A stretch of DNA of 64,000 nt from Roseimarinus sediminis (GCF_050433125.1 NZ_JBNPXV010000013.1:74626-138625), one strand, 5' to 3'. Shown: positions 1-9,146, counted from the stretch's first letter. A program made the numbers and translations. Notes: generated by a model not told the origin, from the sequence alone.

Positions 1-291
1 AAACTGGGCTTCATCAATCCCTACCACATCCACATCGCCGGTAAGTAAAATAATATTCGAAGCCGTATCGACCGGTGTTGAGCGAATTGAATTTTCGTTG
101 TGCGAAACTACCTCATCTTCGGAATAACGCACATCGATTACGGGCTTAAATATTTCGACTTTCTGACGGGCAATTTTTGCTCTGTTCAGACGCCTGATCA
201 ACTCTTCGGTTTTACCCGAGAACATCGATCCGCATATCACTTCGATCCAGCCTTCCTGGCTTTTCTTTCCTAAATCTTTTTCAAGAAACAT
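1..291 (-). CDS. tdk: Thymidine kinase, N-terminal part (runs off the window)
   Basis: This is the first 97 codons of a type II thymidine kinase, which phosphorylates thymidine with ATP in the cytoplasmic salvage pathway. The frame starts at ATG 291 and stays open to base 1. The Walker A loop GSMFSGKTEEL lies at about residues 21-31. The Walker B region VVGIDEAQF lies at the window edge. Both are characteristic of the family, which usually has about 200 residues, so roughly half the gene and its C-terminal zinc site lie outside the window. It is divergent from the gene at 438, with 146 bases between them. Confidence 0.93.
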   Translation of the reverse strand, partial: MFLEKDLGKKSQEGWIEVICGSMFSGKTEELIRRLNRAKIARQKVEIFKPVIDVRYSEDEVVSHNENSIRSTPVDTASNIILLTGDVDVVGIDEAQF

Positions 292-437
292 CGGCTACAT
301 TAATCAAAAAAAGTAAATTTACAATCGAACGGAAAATTTCACGTTCTACTGATGTATAATAACATCCAATTTGAAGCTTTGAAGATACTACATTTGAAGC
401 AACAAACCGAAAACCGCTTAATTTTTGATGCACAACA

Positions 438-1346
438 ATGATGGATAACGCAATCATTTTAGAGTTAATAAAGAAGGACATCGAAGAGTTGAAATTACTA
501 GTCGAAATTCTTGAAAAGCAACCCGATAACAAGGACATCCTAATCGAAATCACCACTTCAAAAGCAAAAAATCTGCTACAGGAAATTTCCTTGCTGGGTG
601 GAAAAAAAGCAAATGAAGTCACTGATTTTAAAAAGGAAGAACTCATTGAAGCAGCCGGATTAAAATTTACCGAAAAAACGGATCCCGAACCTGATCCACA
701 CCAGCTCATTGAAGAGCTTATTGAAGAATACGATCAGGCACCGGCTGCCACTACTGAAACTTCCAAACAGCCTGAAGTACAGGAAGCAGAAGAAAGCAAA
801 TTAATTCAGGAAGAAACGCTTTCATCTGCTGGGGTATCAACGGGCACGAATGCAAAAGAGGAAGAGCAGGAAGCACCCGAATTTCAACAAAAAGAGCAAG
901 CACCTGTAAATACCGCAATCGCTGATGAAGTAAGTTCAGAGATAAACAATGAAATACCGTCAACTTATAAAACCGATGATCAGGAACCGCCTATCGAGGA
1001 AATTCCCGATATGAATGAGGTAAAACAGGTACAACTGCTGGGTGAGAAATTCACCGCAGGAAAATCACTCAACGAGCGCTTTACTTCCCTGCAGGAAAAT
1101 CAATATAAGGTGAAAGGCAAACCGGTAACCAGTATCAAAAAAGCCATAGGCCTTAACGATCGCTTTATGTACACCCGGGAACTCTTCAACAACGATACTT
1201 CGAAGTTTGAAGCTACGGTTGAGCAGCTCGACAAGGCAACATCGATCATCGAAGCCGTTGAATTTTTGGAGCAGAATTTTCGATGGAAAAAGGATGATAC
1301 GAGTCTGAAATTTATGGAACTGGTAAAACGGAGATTCAATAATTAA
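438..1346 (+). CDS. Conserved acidic Bacteroidota protein of unknown function
   Basis: The protein has 302 residues and no signal peptide or membrane segment. The N-terminal 60 residues look helical. Residues about 70-200 are very acidic, rich in Glu and Gln and probably disordered. The last 95 residues form a compact, more hydrophobic domain containing LNDRFMYTRELF and a final FMELVKRRF. I recall this acidic-linker plus LNDRF domain from conserved hypothetical proteins beside tdk in other Bacteroidota, but no function is known to me. ATG at 438 is followed by a second ATG at 441, and either could start. It precedes rsmI in the same direction by 60 bases. Confidence 0.85.
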   Translation: MMDNAIILELIKKDIEELKLLVEILEKQPDNKDILIEITTSKAKNLLQEISLLGGKKANEVTDFKKEELIEAAGLKFTEKTDPEPDPHQLIEELIEEYDQAPAATTETSKQPEVQEAEESKLIQEETLSSAGVSTGTNAKEEEQEAPEFQQKEQAPVNTAIADEVSSEINNEIPSTYKTDDQEPPIEEIPDMNEVKQVQLLGEKFTAGKSLNERFTSLQENQYKVKGKPVTSIKKAIGLNDRFMYTRELFNNDTSKFEATVEQLDKATSIIEAVEFLEQNFRWKKDDTSLKFMELVKRRFNN

Positions 1347-1406
1347 AAGGAATACAGTCCGTACCTTTCAACAACACACCCAAGGGCTCAACTGAAAAAA
1401 CAAAGC

Positions 1407-2126
1407 ATGGCAAAATTATACCTCGTACCCACACCGATAGGTAATCTCGAAGACATGACCCTGCGTGCAATCAGGGTATTAAAGGAAGTGGACCTTGTAC
1501 TTGCCGAAGACACCCGTACTTCGGCCAAGCTGATGCATCACTTCGGAATTGAAACGAAGCTTCAATCGCATCATCAATTCAACGAACATCAAACATCGGA
1601 GCGCATTAGCCAGCGCATTCTGAACGGAGAAAATATTGCACTGATCTCCGATGCCGGCACGCCCGGTATTTCCGATCCCGGTTTTCTGCTGGCCCGAACA
1701 TGTATCGAAGCAGGAATTGAAGTGGAAACCCTGCCCGGAGCCACTGCCTTTGTTCCTGCGCTGGTCAACTCAGGCCTGCCCTGCGACAAATTCTGCTTCG
1801 AGGGCTTCCTGCCTCAAAAAAAAGGACGACAGAAACGACTCAAGGAACTGGTAAACGAAGCACGCACCCTTGTTTTTTACGAATCGCCTTATCGTCTGGT
1901 AAAAGCACTTCAACAGTTTAGCGAGTTCTTCGGTGCTGAACGCAGGGTGTCTGTTTCGCGCGAATTAAGCAAACTTCACGAAGAGAATTTCAGAGGCACA
2001 ATTTCAGAAGCCATTCAACATTTTCAACAAAAAAATGTAAAAGGAGAAATCGTTATCGTACTCGAAGGTTTTTCAAACAAAGAGATAAAGGAAGATCAGG
2101 CATTTACCTTTGGCAAACACGAATAA
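1407..2126 (+). CDS. rsmI: 16S rRNA (cytidine-1402-2'-O)-methyltransferase
   Basis: RsmI uses S-adenosylmethionine to methylate the ribose of C1402 in the decoding centre of 16S rRNA. The N-terminus LYLVPTPIGNLEDMTLRA is the family signature. It is followed by LAEDTRTSAKLMHHFGI and the SAM-binding SDAGTPGISDPG loop at about residues 80-91, a typical tetrapyrrole-methylase fold. The GFLPQKKGRQ segment of RsmI is also present. At 239 residues the protein is slightly shorter than the E. coli enzyme (about 286) and ends without the extra C-terminal domain. It is the second gene of a rightward series starting at 438. Confidence 0.95.
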   Translation: MAKLYLVPTPIGNLEDMTLRAIRVLKEVDLVLAEDTRTSAKLMHHFGIETKLQSHHQFNEHQTSERISQRILNGENIALISDAGTPGISDPGFLLARTCIEAGIEVETLPGATAFVPALVNSGLPCDKFCFEGFLPQKKGRQKRLKELVNEARTLVFYESPYRLVKALQQFSEFFGAERRVSVSRELSKLHEENFRGTISEAIQHFQQKNVKGEIVIVLEGFSNKEIKEDQAFTFGKHE

Positions 2127-2201
2127 CAACGATTTAAATTAGCGGGTGACCCTGGGGTTTCTTCGTATAAAATCATATTTTCGCTACGAAAAGAAAGCAG
2201 C

Positions 2202-2909
2202 ATGCAAAAATACCGACATTTATTTTTCGATCTTGACAATACCCTCTATGATTTTTCGGCCAATTCGAAACTTGCATTGAAAGAGGCATTTCAGCAACTT
2301 GGGTTGCTTGATTTGCTGCCATCGTTCGATCACTATTTCGATGTATACAGCCAGATCAACGATGTACTGTGGGATGCTTACCGCAAGCAGCAGCTATCGA
2401 AAGAAATTCTTCGGGGAAAGCGTCATTACGACAGCTTGCTGCAATTCGACATTCACCCCACGCTAAAAGCTACTGAGATCGACGACCGCTATCTTCAGGT
2501 GATGACACAGCAAACCGAGCTATTTCCCAACACCATCGAAGTACTCGGAGAACTGAAGCAAAGAGGCTATCTCATTCACATCATCACCAATGGTTTTAAG
2601 GAGGTACAACACCACAAACTGATCAATACCGGGCTTAAACCCTATGTCACCGACATCTACATTTCGGAAGTGATCAAGGCACCCAAGCCAGCCAGAGAAA
2701 TTTTCGACTATGCCATAAAAAGCAGCAATGCCCGTAAAAAAGAAAGCCTGATGATAGGCGATTCATGGGAGAGCGATATTGTGGGAGCAAAAAATGCAGG
2801 CATCGATCAGGTTTATTTTCAGATCGACGGAGCACCTGAAATCCCCGATGGCAGTGAGGCCCCCACTTATACCATTAAAGATTTAAAGGAATTACTAACC
2901 ATATTATAA
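2202..2909 (+). CDS. HAD-superfamily phosphatase, YjjG (pyrimidine 5'-nucleotidase) type
   Basis: The 235-residue protein has all four HAD motifs: FFDLDNTLYDF near the N-terminus (nucleophile and acid-base aspartates), ITNG at about residue 127, a conserved KAPKPAREIF lysine region and MIGDSWESDIVGAKNAG. The helical cap after motif I and the order of segments match the YjjG noncanonical pyrimidine nucleotidase family, which removes phosphate from abnormal nucleotides. Substrate choice within the HAD group cannot be fixed by reading alone. A TAAATTAGC sequence at 2135-2143 resembles a -7 element. The next gene starts 5 bases after the stop. Confidence 0.85.
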   Translation: MQKYRHLFFDLDNTLYDFSANSKLALKEAFQQLGLLDLLPSFDHYFDVYSQINDVLWDAYRKQQLSKEILRGKRHYDSLLQFDIHPTLKATEIDDRYLQVMTQQTELFPNTIEVLGELKQRGYLIHIITNGFKEVQHHKLINTGLKPYVTDIYISEVIKAPKPAREIFDYAIKSSNARKKESLMIGDSWESDIVGAKNAGIDQVYFQIDGAPEIPDGSEAPTYTIKDLKELLTIL

Positions 2910-2914
2910 AGAAT

Positions 2915-3223
2915 ATGAAAAAAATAACACGATGGGTGGCCATCTTGCTGATTATTACCGGTGCGCTGGCGTTTTTTAAACCCAGCGAAAGCGATTTTGA
3001 AGCCTGGGTCAATGCCCGTTCAGCTAAAAAAAGAACCAATGCCAAAGGAGACAACATGGTAGAACGTCTTGCTGACAAGGCAGTAACTTCGGCCGAACAA
3101 GTTCAGTTACTGAGCACCTACCGTTACTCAAACCACCATGTAATTGCCATTGTGGAAGCGGGTGCCAACGGAGAAAAGAAGAAATTTCTGGGCATCGCTG
3201 GAACCTGGATCCCGCTGCCTTAA
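2915..3223 (+). CDS. Small membrane-anchored or exported protein, unknown function
   Basis: The 102-residue protein has a hydrophobic N-terminal helix (WVAILLIITGALAFF, about residues 7-21), which could be an uncleaved signal anchor. A short Lys/Arg-rich stretch follows. The C-terminal half ends in the hydrophobic FLGIAGTWIPLP. The overall plan (N-terminal anchor, a motif around ANGEKKKFLGIAG and about 100 residues) is reminiscent of DUF4359 proteins, but this is only an impression. The gene begins 5 bases after the HAD phosphatase and is followed by a strong terminator, so it is the last gene of the unit. Confidence 0.75.
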   Translation: MKKITRWVAILLIITGALAFFKPSESDFEAWVNARSAKKRTNAKGDNMVERLADKAVTSAEQVQLLSTYRYSNHHVIAIVEAGANGEKKKFLGIAGTWIPLP

Positions 3224-3229
3224 AATGTA

Positions 3230-3259
3230 AAACGGTTGAGACTGACTCAACCGTTTTTT
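3230..3259 (+). terminator. Rho-independent terminator
   Basis: A perfect 11-bp stem (AAACGGTTGAG at 3230-3240, complement at 3246-3256) with a 5-base loop runs into a T tract. It closes the rightward unit 438-3223 and sits just before the convergent gene at 3265-4524. Confidence 0.9.
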
Positions 3260-3264
3260 ATAAA

Positions 3265-4524
3265 TCACGTTTTTTGTTTCTTCTTTTTGGCTGCCGGGAA
3301 AAGCACATTATTTAGAATTAAACGATAGCCCGGCGAATTGGGATAAAGATTCAGATCGGTGGGTGGATCACCCACTGCGTGCCGATAATCCTCAGGATCA
3401 TGGCCCCCATAGAAAGTCCAGGTTCCGTTACCATATTCACCGTGTATATAACGAGCTTCGTTAGCTGCCTTATTTTCACCCATGATGAGTACTTCCGGTT
3501 TGATAAGGTCTTTATTGTAGGCCGTAGTTTGCCCCATAAATCCTTTGATAATACGTGTATGATTCTGACAGAGCATGGTGGGTACCGGATCCCATTTGGC
3601 AGAAAAATCAAACAGGGTGAAAAAATCGGAGCCCATGGTAATCTGTCGTGTCTCGGTAACGTCGATGTCTGAAAACTCATATTTAAAGGGATCCTTCTCA
3701 ACAGTAAAATCATAAAAGGCGAAAGTGCGGGTAAAATCAAGGTGATCGTTCATGTGCGGATCGGCAGGATCTCCGTCATACATCGACTCGCAAATGTCAG
3801 TACCTTCGGCGGCCAGGGCAATGTCGTAGGTATCGGTAGCTGCACACATGGCAAAAAGAAAACCTCCACCCGACACATAATTTTGAATGTTTTTCGACAC
3901 GACCAGTTTCATTTCCGATACTTTAAGAAATCCCATGGCACGTGCTACTTCTTCATTCGTTCTCACTTCCTCCTGGTACCAGGGCATGTGCTGATAGTTG
4001 CGGTAAAATTTTCCATACTGCCCCGTAAAGTCCTCATGATGAAGGTGTAGCCAGTCATACTTCGACAATTCACCATTCAATATTTCAGTATCATAAATAA
4101 TGTCGTAGGGAATTTCGGCATACGAGAGCACCATGGTCACTGCATCGTCCCAGGGTTGCTTGTTGGGTGGTGAATACACTGCAATTTTAGGTGCCTTTTG
4201 CATTGGAATAACATCCATGTTTTGCGAAGGACTTGAAATCTCATTCTGGATTACCGCAGCCCGGCCGTCAGCAATAACTTCGAAGGAAACGCCCCGGATG
4301 AGACACTCATTTTCAATTTCCTGCACATAGGGAATCAGAAAGCTGCCTCCCCGGTAATTTAGCAGCCATTTTACTTCAACGCCCCGCTCGAGTGTCCAAA
4401 AAGCAATGCCGTACGATTTCAGATGATTTTTCTGGGAATCGTCCATTGGAATAAGAATGGATGATGCGAAAGCAAACGATCCGAGCAGGCAAAAAAGCAG
4501 GGTAAATATTGTTAATCGCTTCAT
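3265..4524 (-). CDS. Exported protein of the family often labelled 'asparagine synthetase B'; true role unknown
   Basis: The 419-residue protein begins with a clear signal peptide ending near SFAFA. I recall that close relatives in Bacteroidota carry the database name asparagine synthetase B. The sequence shows neither the N-terminal catalytic Cys of the glutaminase domain nor an SGGLDS ATP-pyrophosphatase loop, so that name is not supported. What is visible is a class I amidotransferase-like or ThuA-like region at about residues 110-240 (KIAVYSPP, DWLHLHHEDFTG, then GGGFLFAMCAATDT), and a C-terminal part with GTWTFYGGHDPEDY and PNSPGYRLILNNVLF. It probably acts in the periplasm or outer layers. 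The Lys-rich tail KKKKQK is unusual. The gene stands alone between a terminator and dnaB. Confidence 0.75.
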   Translation of the reverse strand: MKRLTIFTLLFCLLGSFAFASSILIPMDDSQKNHLKSYGIAFWTLERGVEVKWLLNYRGGSFLIPYVQEIENECLIRGVSFEVIADGRAAVIQNEISSPSQNMDVIPMQKAPKIAVYSPPNKQPWDDAVTMVLSYAEIPYDIIYDTEILNGELSKYDWLHLHHEDFTGQYGKFYRNYQHMPWYQEEVRTNEEVARAMGFLKVSEMKLVVSKNIQNYVSGGGFLFAMCAATDTYDIALAAEGTDICESMYDGDPADPHMNDHLDFTRTFAFYDFTVEKDPFKYEFSDIDVTETRQITMGSDFFTLFDFSAKWDPVPTMLCQNHTRIIKGFMGQTTAYNKDLIKPEVLIMGENKAANEARYIHGEYGNGTWTFYGGHDPEDYRHAVGDPPTDLNLYPNSPGYRLILNNVLFPAAKKKKQKT

Positions 4525-4535
4525 CTTAATCTATT

Positions 4536-6086
4536 TTAGAAAGGTGGATTATCGCTGCTATTGTGGCTATCGAAAGGATTAGCGCCTGTTGGCAAATCGA
4601 AGGGTGGAGCCATTGCCGGAGCTCCCGAATCATCGTTCATCTTCGAGCTAAAGGTAACTCCTCCACTGCCTCCCAGATCAAAGTCAGATGGATACTCTTC
4701 GAGATCCCTAAATTGTGCCAACTCTTTCCGGAAACTTAGACGCACATCGCCCACGGCACCATTACGATGCTTGGCGATGATCACCTCAGCCACATTGCGC
4801 AATGAATTGCCTTCTTCATCCTCGGTCAGTCCGTAATATTCCGGCCGGTGAATAAAACAAACCATGTCGGCATCCTGTTCAATGGCACCTGATTCCCGCA
4901 GGTCGGACAGCTGCGGTCGACGACCTTCGCGTGATTCAACTGACCGGTTAAGCTGAGAGAGTGCTATAATTGGCACATCCAGTTCTTTGGCAATGGCCTT
5001 CAGTGAACGTGAAATCATACTTACTTCCTGCTCACGACTTCCGGTTCGATTCTCGGCTCCTGCCGTCATCAACTGTAAATAGTCGACCAATATGATACCA
5101 ATGTTGTGCTGCATTTTAAGGCGGCGAGCCTTGGCTCTGAATTCAAAAATTGACAAGGCCGGAGTATCATCAACAAAGATTGGTGCTTCATCGAGGGTTT
5201 GAATCGCAGCATTAAGGCGATCCCAATCGTCTCCAACCAGACTTCCCTTCTTAATTTTTTCCGAGCCCAGTTCCGATTCAGCAGCAATTAAACGATTCAC
5301 CAGCTGAATTGACGACATCTCAAGTGAAAAAATAGCTACCGGTTTTTTCCAGTCAACCGACATATTTCGGGTCATCGACAGGATGAAGGCAGTTTTACCC
5401 ATTGCCGGACGTGCTGCGATAATGACCAGGTCGGTTTTTTGCCAGCCCGAGGTAATCCGGTCGACCTGTGTGAAACCTGATGGAATACCCGATAAGCCAT
5501 CGGCCCTTTTACTGGCTTCTTCGATCAGCGAAACAGCCTCTTTCAGTATGGGTTTAATGGGCTGGGTTTCCTTCTTGATATTGCCTTCCGAAATTTTAAA
5601 GATAGCCGATTCGGCTTCATTAATCAGTTCATCAACATCCTTGGTATCGTCATAGGCATTGGTCTGTATTTCGGAGCAGGAGCGGATCAGCTCACGTTGT
5701 ATGTATTTTTGAGCGATAATTCTCGCATGAAATTCTATGTGGGCTGCCGAAGCTACCTTACTGGTCAGCTGTGTAATATACAGGGGGCCACCCACTTTCT
5801 CAAGCAAATCACGGTTCTTGAGTTCCTGCGTTACAATCAGCAGGTCGACGGGCTTGTCCTGTAGGGAAAGGTCTTTGATTACCTTATAGATTTCACGGTG
5901 TTCTTCCTTATAAAAACATTCTTCCACCAACACATCGGCCACCCCAATAAAGGCATCGCGCTCAAGCATAAGTGCACCCAAAACAGCTTCTTCCACATCG
6001 ACTGCCTGCGGTGGTAACTTGCCAAGCTGAGCATTCAGCTGATTAAAATTTTGTTGTCCTTTATTTCGTTGATTATTGGCGGCCAT
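4536..6086 (-). CDS. dnaB: Replicative DNA helicase
   Basis: This is the hexameric 5'-3' helicase of the replication fork. The N-terminal DnaB domain begins at about residue 25 (LPPQAVDVEEAVLGALMLERDA). The RecA-like motor has a Walker A loop ARPAMGKTAF, a Walker B region IGIILVDYLQLM, an RxxQxxE-like DLRESGAIEQDADMVCFIHR segment and the IIAKHRNGAVG motif. The C-terminal tail is Ser/Gly/Pro/Asp-rich and probably flexible. The frame opens upstream at 6113, but the first nine codons look unlike the family and ATG 6086 (MAANNQRNKG) is preferred, giving 516 residues. No intein is present. Confidence 0.96.
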   Translation of the reverse strand: MAANNQRNKGQQNFNQLNAQLGKLPPQAVDVEEAVLGALMLERDAFIGVADVLVEECFYKEEHREIYKVIKDLSLQDKPVDLLIVTQELKNRDLLEKVGGPLYITQLTSKVASAAHIEFHARIIAQKYIQRELIRSCSEIQTNAYDDTKDVDELINEAESAIFKISEGNIKKETQPIKPILKEAVSLIEEASKRADGLSGIPSGFTQVDRITSGWQKTDLVIIAARPAMGKTAFILSMTRNMSVDWKKPVAIFSLEMSSIQLVNRLIAAESELGSEKIKKGSLVGDDWDRLNAAIQTLDEAPIFVDDTPALSIFEFRAKARRLKMQHNIGIILVDYLQLMTAGAENRTGSREQEVSMISRSLKAIAKELDVPIIALSQLNRSVESREGRRPQLSDLRESGAIEQDADMVCFIHRPEYYGLTEDEEGNSLRNVAEVIIAKHRNGAVGDVRLSFRKELAQFRDLEEYPSDFDLGGSGGVTFSSKMNDDSGAPAMAPPFDLPTGANPFDSHNSSDNPPF

Positions 6087-6188
6087 GAAAATATATTGAA
6101 AGCAATTCGACAAAAATTTTTCCTAAACAGGAATTCAAAATTATAAAAAATGAGGTGGGAAACTGGTGTTAGCGGCAAATAATTAGCC

Positions 6189-7169
6189 CTATTTTTTCAG
6201 GTCACCTTCAATCAACTGACTTACAACTTCTTTTAAGTTCAGGCCCATCGCATTCAGCTGTTGTGGTATAAAACTGGTGGCAGTCATCCCGGGTACCGTA
6301 TTGATTTCCAGAAAATAAAATTCTCCTTCTTTCAGAATATAATCTACCCGCACAATACCATGGCACGCAATCAGACGATAGATTTCGGCAGTCAGGCGCA
6401 TGCATTCGTCAAGTTTTTCCTGCGGCAGTCGTGCCGGTGTAATTTCGGTAGCTCCTCCCCTTACATATTTCGAATCGAAATCGAAGAATTCACCCCTGGG
6501 AATTACTTCGGTGGGTAAGAAGGGAACAATTTCTCCATTTAGTTCGCAAACACCAACTGCCAGTTCCATGCCTTCGATGAATTCTTCGCAAAGGCAATCA
6601 TTACTTTCATTGTAAGCCAATTCAATTGCAGGAAGTACTTCATCGATGGTTTTAACTTTTGTAACCCCAAAACTGGAGCCTCCGGCACTGGGCTTGATAA
6701 ACAGGGGCAATCCAATTTCTTCTACTATCGCCTTCGGATCGATTTTATCGCCTTTCTTAAAATAGCGCGAACGGGCCATTTTATAGTTAAATGCTCTTAA
6801 GAAATTATCACAGTAGAACTTATGGAAAGTAAGCGATGAAGCATACACACCACAACTGGAGTAAGGGATCGCCTGCAGGTCGAAATAAGCCTGAAGCACA
6901 CCGTCTTCACCGGGTGTTCCGTGAATCATAATGAAAGCATAGTCGGGTCGGATCTTCTGACCATCAATCACAAAACTGAAGTCACTCTTATCGACTTCAG
7001 CAAGCACCTGCTCATCGTTCATCACCACCCATTCGTCAAAGCGGATACGAATCATCCAGGGAACAAACAGTTCAGTATCGATACTTTTGAAAATATTGGC
7101 GCTGCTATTTATGCTTACAACATACTCCGATGAGTTGCCGCCTCCTATTATTGCGATTGGTCGTTTCAT
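6189..7169 (-). CDS. ddl: D-alanine--D-alanine ligase
   Basis: Ddl joins two D-alanines with ATP to make the dipeptide end of the peptidoglycan stem. The N-terminus RPIAIIGGGNSSEYVVS, the HGTPGEDGVLQ motif (about residues 84-94), the ATP-grasp LFIKPSAGGSSFGVTKV segment and the C-terminal FLEINTVPGMTATSFIPQQ motif with the metal-binding E and N are all typical. Its 326 residues are within the family range. A good -7 element lies about 17 bases upstream of ATG 7169, so it is likely transcribed from its own promoter as well as with rluD upstream. Confidence 0.96.
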   Translation of the reverse strand: MKRPIAIIGGGNSSEYVVSINSSANIFKSIDTELFVPWMIRIRFDEWVVMNDEQVLAEVDKSDFSFVIDGQKIRPDYAFIMIHGTPGEDGVLQAYFDLQAIPYSSCGVYASSLTFHKFYCDNFLRAFNYKMARSRYFKKGDKIDPKAIVEEIGLPLFIKPSAGGSSFGVTKVKTIDEVLPAIELAYNESNDCLCEEFIEGMELAVGVCELNGEIVPFLPTEVIPRGEFFDFDSKYVRGGATEITPARLPQEKLDECMRLTAEIYRLIACHGIVRVDYILKEGEFYFLEINTVPGMTATSFIPQQLNAMGLNLKEVVSQLIEGDLKK

Positions 7170-7185
7170 TGCTTTCTGTTTAAGG

Positions 7186-7193
7186 CAAAAATA
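7186..7193 (-). promoter_or_regulatory. -7 promoter element for ddl
   Basis: Read on the minus strand this is TATTTTTG, an exact match to the Bacteroidota TAnnTTTG consensus. It lies 17 bases before the ddl start codon, implying a leader of about 10 bases. No clear -33 TTG was found. Confidence 0.5.
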
Positions 7194-7245
7194 GAAAAGT
7201 GCGCATAGAAATTTACCGCTTCAGAAAAAAAAGATTGACATTGTT

Positions 7246-8298
7246 TTATAGCTGGTCGTTACGATTGGTCAGATAATTCCGCCACTTGTCAAGCAGTTGC
7301 TGCATGTCGTCGGGAAGTTCCGACTCGAAATACATTTCTTTTTTTGTTACAGGATGTACAAAGCCCAACGATTTGGCATGCAAGGCCTGACGCGGACAAA
7401 TTTTAAAACAATTGTCCACAAACTGCTTGTAACGGGTAAAGGTGGTTCCACGAAGAATTACATTGCCACCATAATTTGAATCGTTGAACAAGGGATGATT
7501 GATGTATTTCATGTGTACCCTTATTTGATGGGTACGGCCTGTTTCGAGCCGGCACTCCACAAGACTGACATAAGCAAGCTCCTCAAGCACCTTATAATGA
7601 GTTACAGCATGTTTCCCATGCTCTCCTTCGGGGAAAACCATGAAAACCTGGCGGTTTTTCAGGCTGCGGCCAACGTGCCCGGTAATGGTTCCTTCGGGTT
7701 CTTTTGGAACGCCCCAAACCAAAGCCTGGTAGCGTCGATGCGAGGTTTTATTAAAAAACTGAAGTGCAAGATCGTTTTTGGCCCTTTCGGTTTTGGCTAC
7801 CACCAAAAGTCCCGAAGTATCCTTATCGATACGGTGTACAAGTCCCGGACGGGGGTCGTCGGCATTAAACAATGGCAAATTCTTAAATCTGAATGCCAGT
7901 CCGTTCACCAAGGTGCCGGAATAGTTTCCGTGACCGGGGTGCACAACCAGGCCAGCCGGTTTATTAATTACCATCAGTTCATCGTCTTCATACACGACAT
8001 CGAGCGGAATGTCTTCAGCGATTATTTTCAGCTCTCGACGCGGATAATCCAAAACAATGGTCACCACATCGCCGGGCTTCACCTTGTAATTGGTTTTGAC
8101 CTCCTGTCCGTTTACCAGGATGCTTCCTGCCTCGGCCGCCAGCTGGATACGGTTACGCGAGGTTCCTTCCATGCGATCGACCAAAAATTTATCGATTCGC
8201 AGTACTTTCTGCCCGGGATCGGCTTCAAAACGGTAATGTTCATAAAGCCTGTTCTCGTCTTGTTCGTCAAATTCACTGCTTTGTTCCTGCATCATCAA
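7246..8298 (-). CDS. RluA/RluD-family 23S rRNA pseudouridine synthase
   Basis: The 350-residue enzyme isomerises uridines to pseudouridines in rRNA. It has an N-terminal S4 RNA-binding domain (DKFLVDRMEGTSRNRIQLAAEAG, about residues 34-56) and the RluA catalytic motif HRIDKDTSGLLVVAKT with the nucleophilic Asp. The later ECRLETGRTHQIRVHM segment is also typical. RluD is the most likely type from the S4 domain and length, but RluA/RluD substrates cannot be separated by reading. Its start overlaps the stop of the PASTA gene by 4 bases (ATGA), so translation is probably coupled. Two further ATG codons follow the first. Confidence 0.93.
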   Translation of the reverse strand: MMMQEQSSEFDEQDENRLYEHYRFEADPGQKVLRIDKFLVDRMEGTSRNRIQLAAEAGSILVNGQEVKTNYKVKPGDVVTIVLDYPRRELKIIAEDIPLDVVYEDDELMVINKPAGLVVHPGHGNYSGTLVNGLAFRFKNLPLFNADDPRPGLVHRIDKDTSGLLVVAKTERAKNDLALQFFNKTSHRRYQALVWGVPKEPEGTITGHVGRSLKNRQVFMVFPEGEHGKHAVTHYKVLEELAYVSLVECRLETGRTHQIRVHMKYINHPLFNDSNYGGNVILRGTTFTRYKQFVDNCFKICPRQALHAKSLGFVHPVTKKEMYFESELPDDMQQLLDKWRNYLTNRNDQL

Positions 8299-9116
8299 AA
8301 ATTCATTTCGAGGGAATCGGGTTGAAGATTAATTTCAAGTTTTGCCTCATCGATGGTAAGCCACAAATCAACCGAAGTGCCTAATTCAATATAGTCATCG
8401 CTTATGCTTTCGGGATCTTGTTTCCACACCCTGGCAGCCAGTGAATCGTCGTAACTGTAAACCGATTCGTCAAACATCAGTGCACCGGTGTTTAAGCTTA
8501 CATTGTAGAGGGCATCTCTGGCTTCATCGAGCAACATGGCTTTCAGATCGGGCACCAGGGTTTTTTCATTACTCAGCCCTTTCCCCACCACCAGGTCAAC
8601 GGCAGTACCTTTAATCAGCAGGGTATCGTCGGGGAAGGCCTTTCCGTTAACTGATTTGTCGAGTACCAGGTTGAAAAATTCTGATGGACGATATTCAACC
8701 TTTCCCAGTCTCAATCCGGCATTTTCAAGCCTGTTTTGTGCTTCCCTGAAAGAAACATCCACTACAACCGGTACCATTACGCGCTCGGGGGCAATGGCCG
8801 ATACCGTAAGATAGATCATGCGACGCTCCTTTACCAGTGCATTTTCTTCGGGAAACTGTGAAATTACGGTTCCGGGCAGGGCGCCCGCCACATAAACCGA
8901 GTCGATAATTTGGTAACGCAGCTTTTTCTCGGCAGCCTGCTGAGCTACTTCCGACTCATTCAGCCCCGCAAACGAAGGCACTGTAAGCGATTCACCGTGA
9001 TGGGTATATCCTTTTAATAAGAATAGCGTTAGGTAAACCAACACGCCAAAGAAAACGATGATCAGCACGATGTGAAGCAAAAAGCTTTTGCTTTTAATGA
9101 ATGCTTTTAAACTCAT
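8295..9116 (-). CDS. Membrane-anchored PASTA-domain protein
   Basis: The 273-residue protein has one N-terminal transmembrane helix (IVLIIVFFGVLVYLTLFLL, about residues 17-35) and then three PASTA repeats, beginning near VPSFAGLNESEVAQQAA, VPVVVDVSFREAQNRLENAG and VPDLKAMLLDEARDAL. PASTA domains bind peptidoglycan or muropeptides in other bacteria. Here there is no kinase or transpeptidase domain, only the anchor and the repeats, as is usual for short Bacteroidota PASTA proteins. Its coupling to a pseudouridine synthase and nearness to ddl suggest a place in an envelope/translation operon. A TATTTTTG -7 element lies upstream. Confidence 0.92.
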   Translation of the reverse strand: MSLKAFIKSKSFLLHIVLIIVFFGVLVYLTLFLLKGYTHHGESLTVPSFAGLNESEVAQQAAEKKLRYQIIDSVYVAGALPGTVISQFPEENALVKERRMIYLTVSAIAPERVMVPVVVDVSFREAQNRLENAGLRLGKVEYRPSEFFNLVLDKSVNGKAFPDDTLLIKGTAVDLVVGKGLSNEKTLVPDLKAMLLDEARDALYNVSLNTGALMFDESVYSYDDSLAARVWKQDPESISDDYIELGTSVDLWLTIDEAKLEINLQPDSLEMNF

Positions 9117-9138
9117 AGCTCTGATTAATGGGTTGTAA

Positions 9139-9146
9139 CAAAAATA
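9139..9146 (-). promoter_or_regulatory. -7 promoter element for the PASTA-rluD unit
   Basis: The minus strand reads TATTTTTG, matching TAnnTTTG, 23 bases upstream of ATG 9116. The region between here and rpmH (9147-9327) shows no other gene. Confidence 0.5.

Noticed and set aside
7495..8325. 276-codon frame on the plus strand
   Set aside because: It is antisense to the pseudouridine synthase gene and has no motif or start signal.
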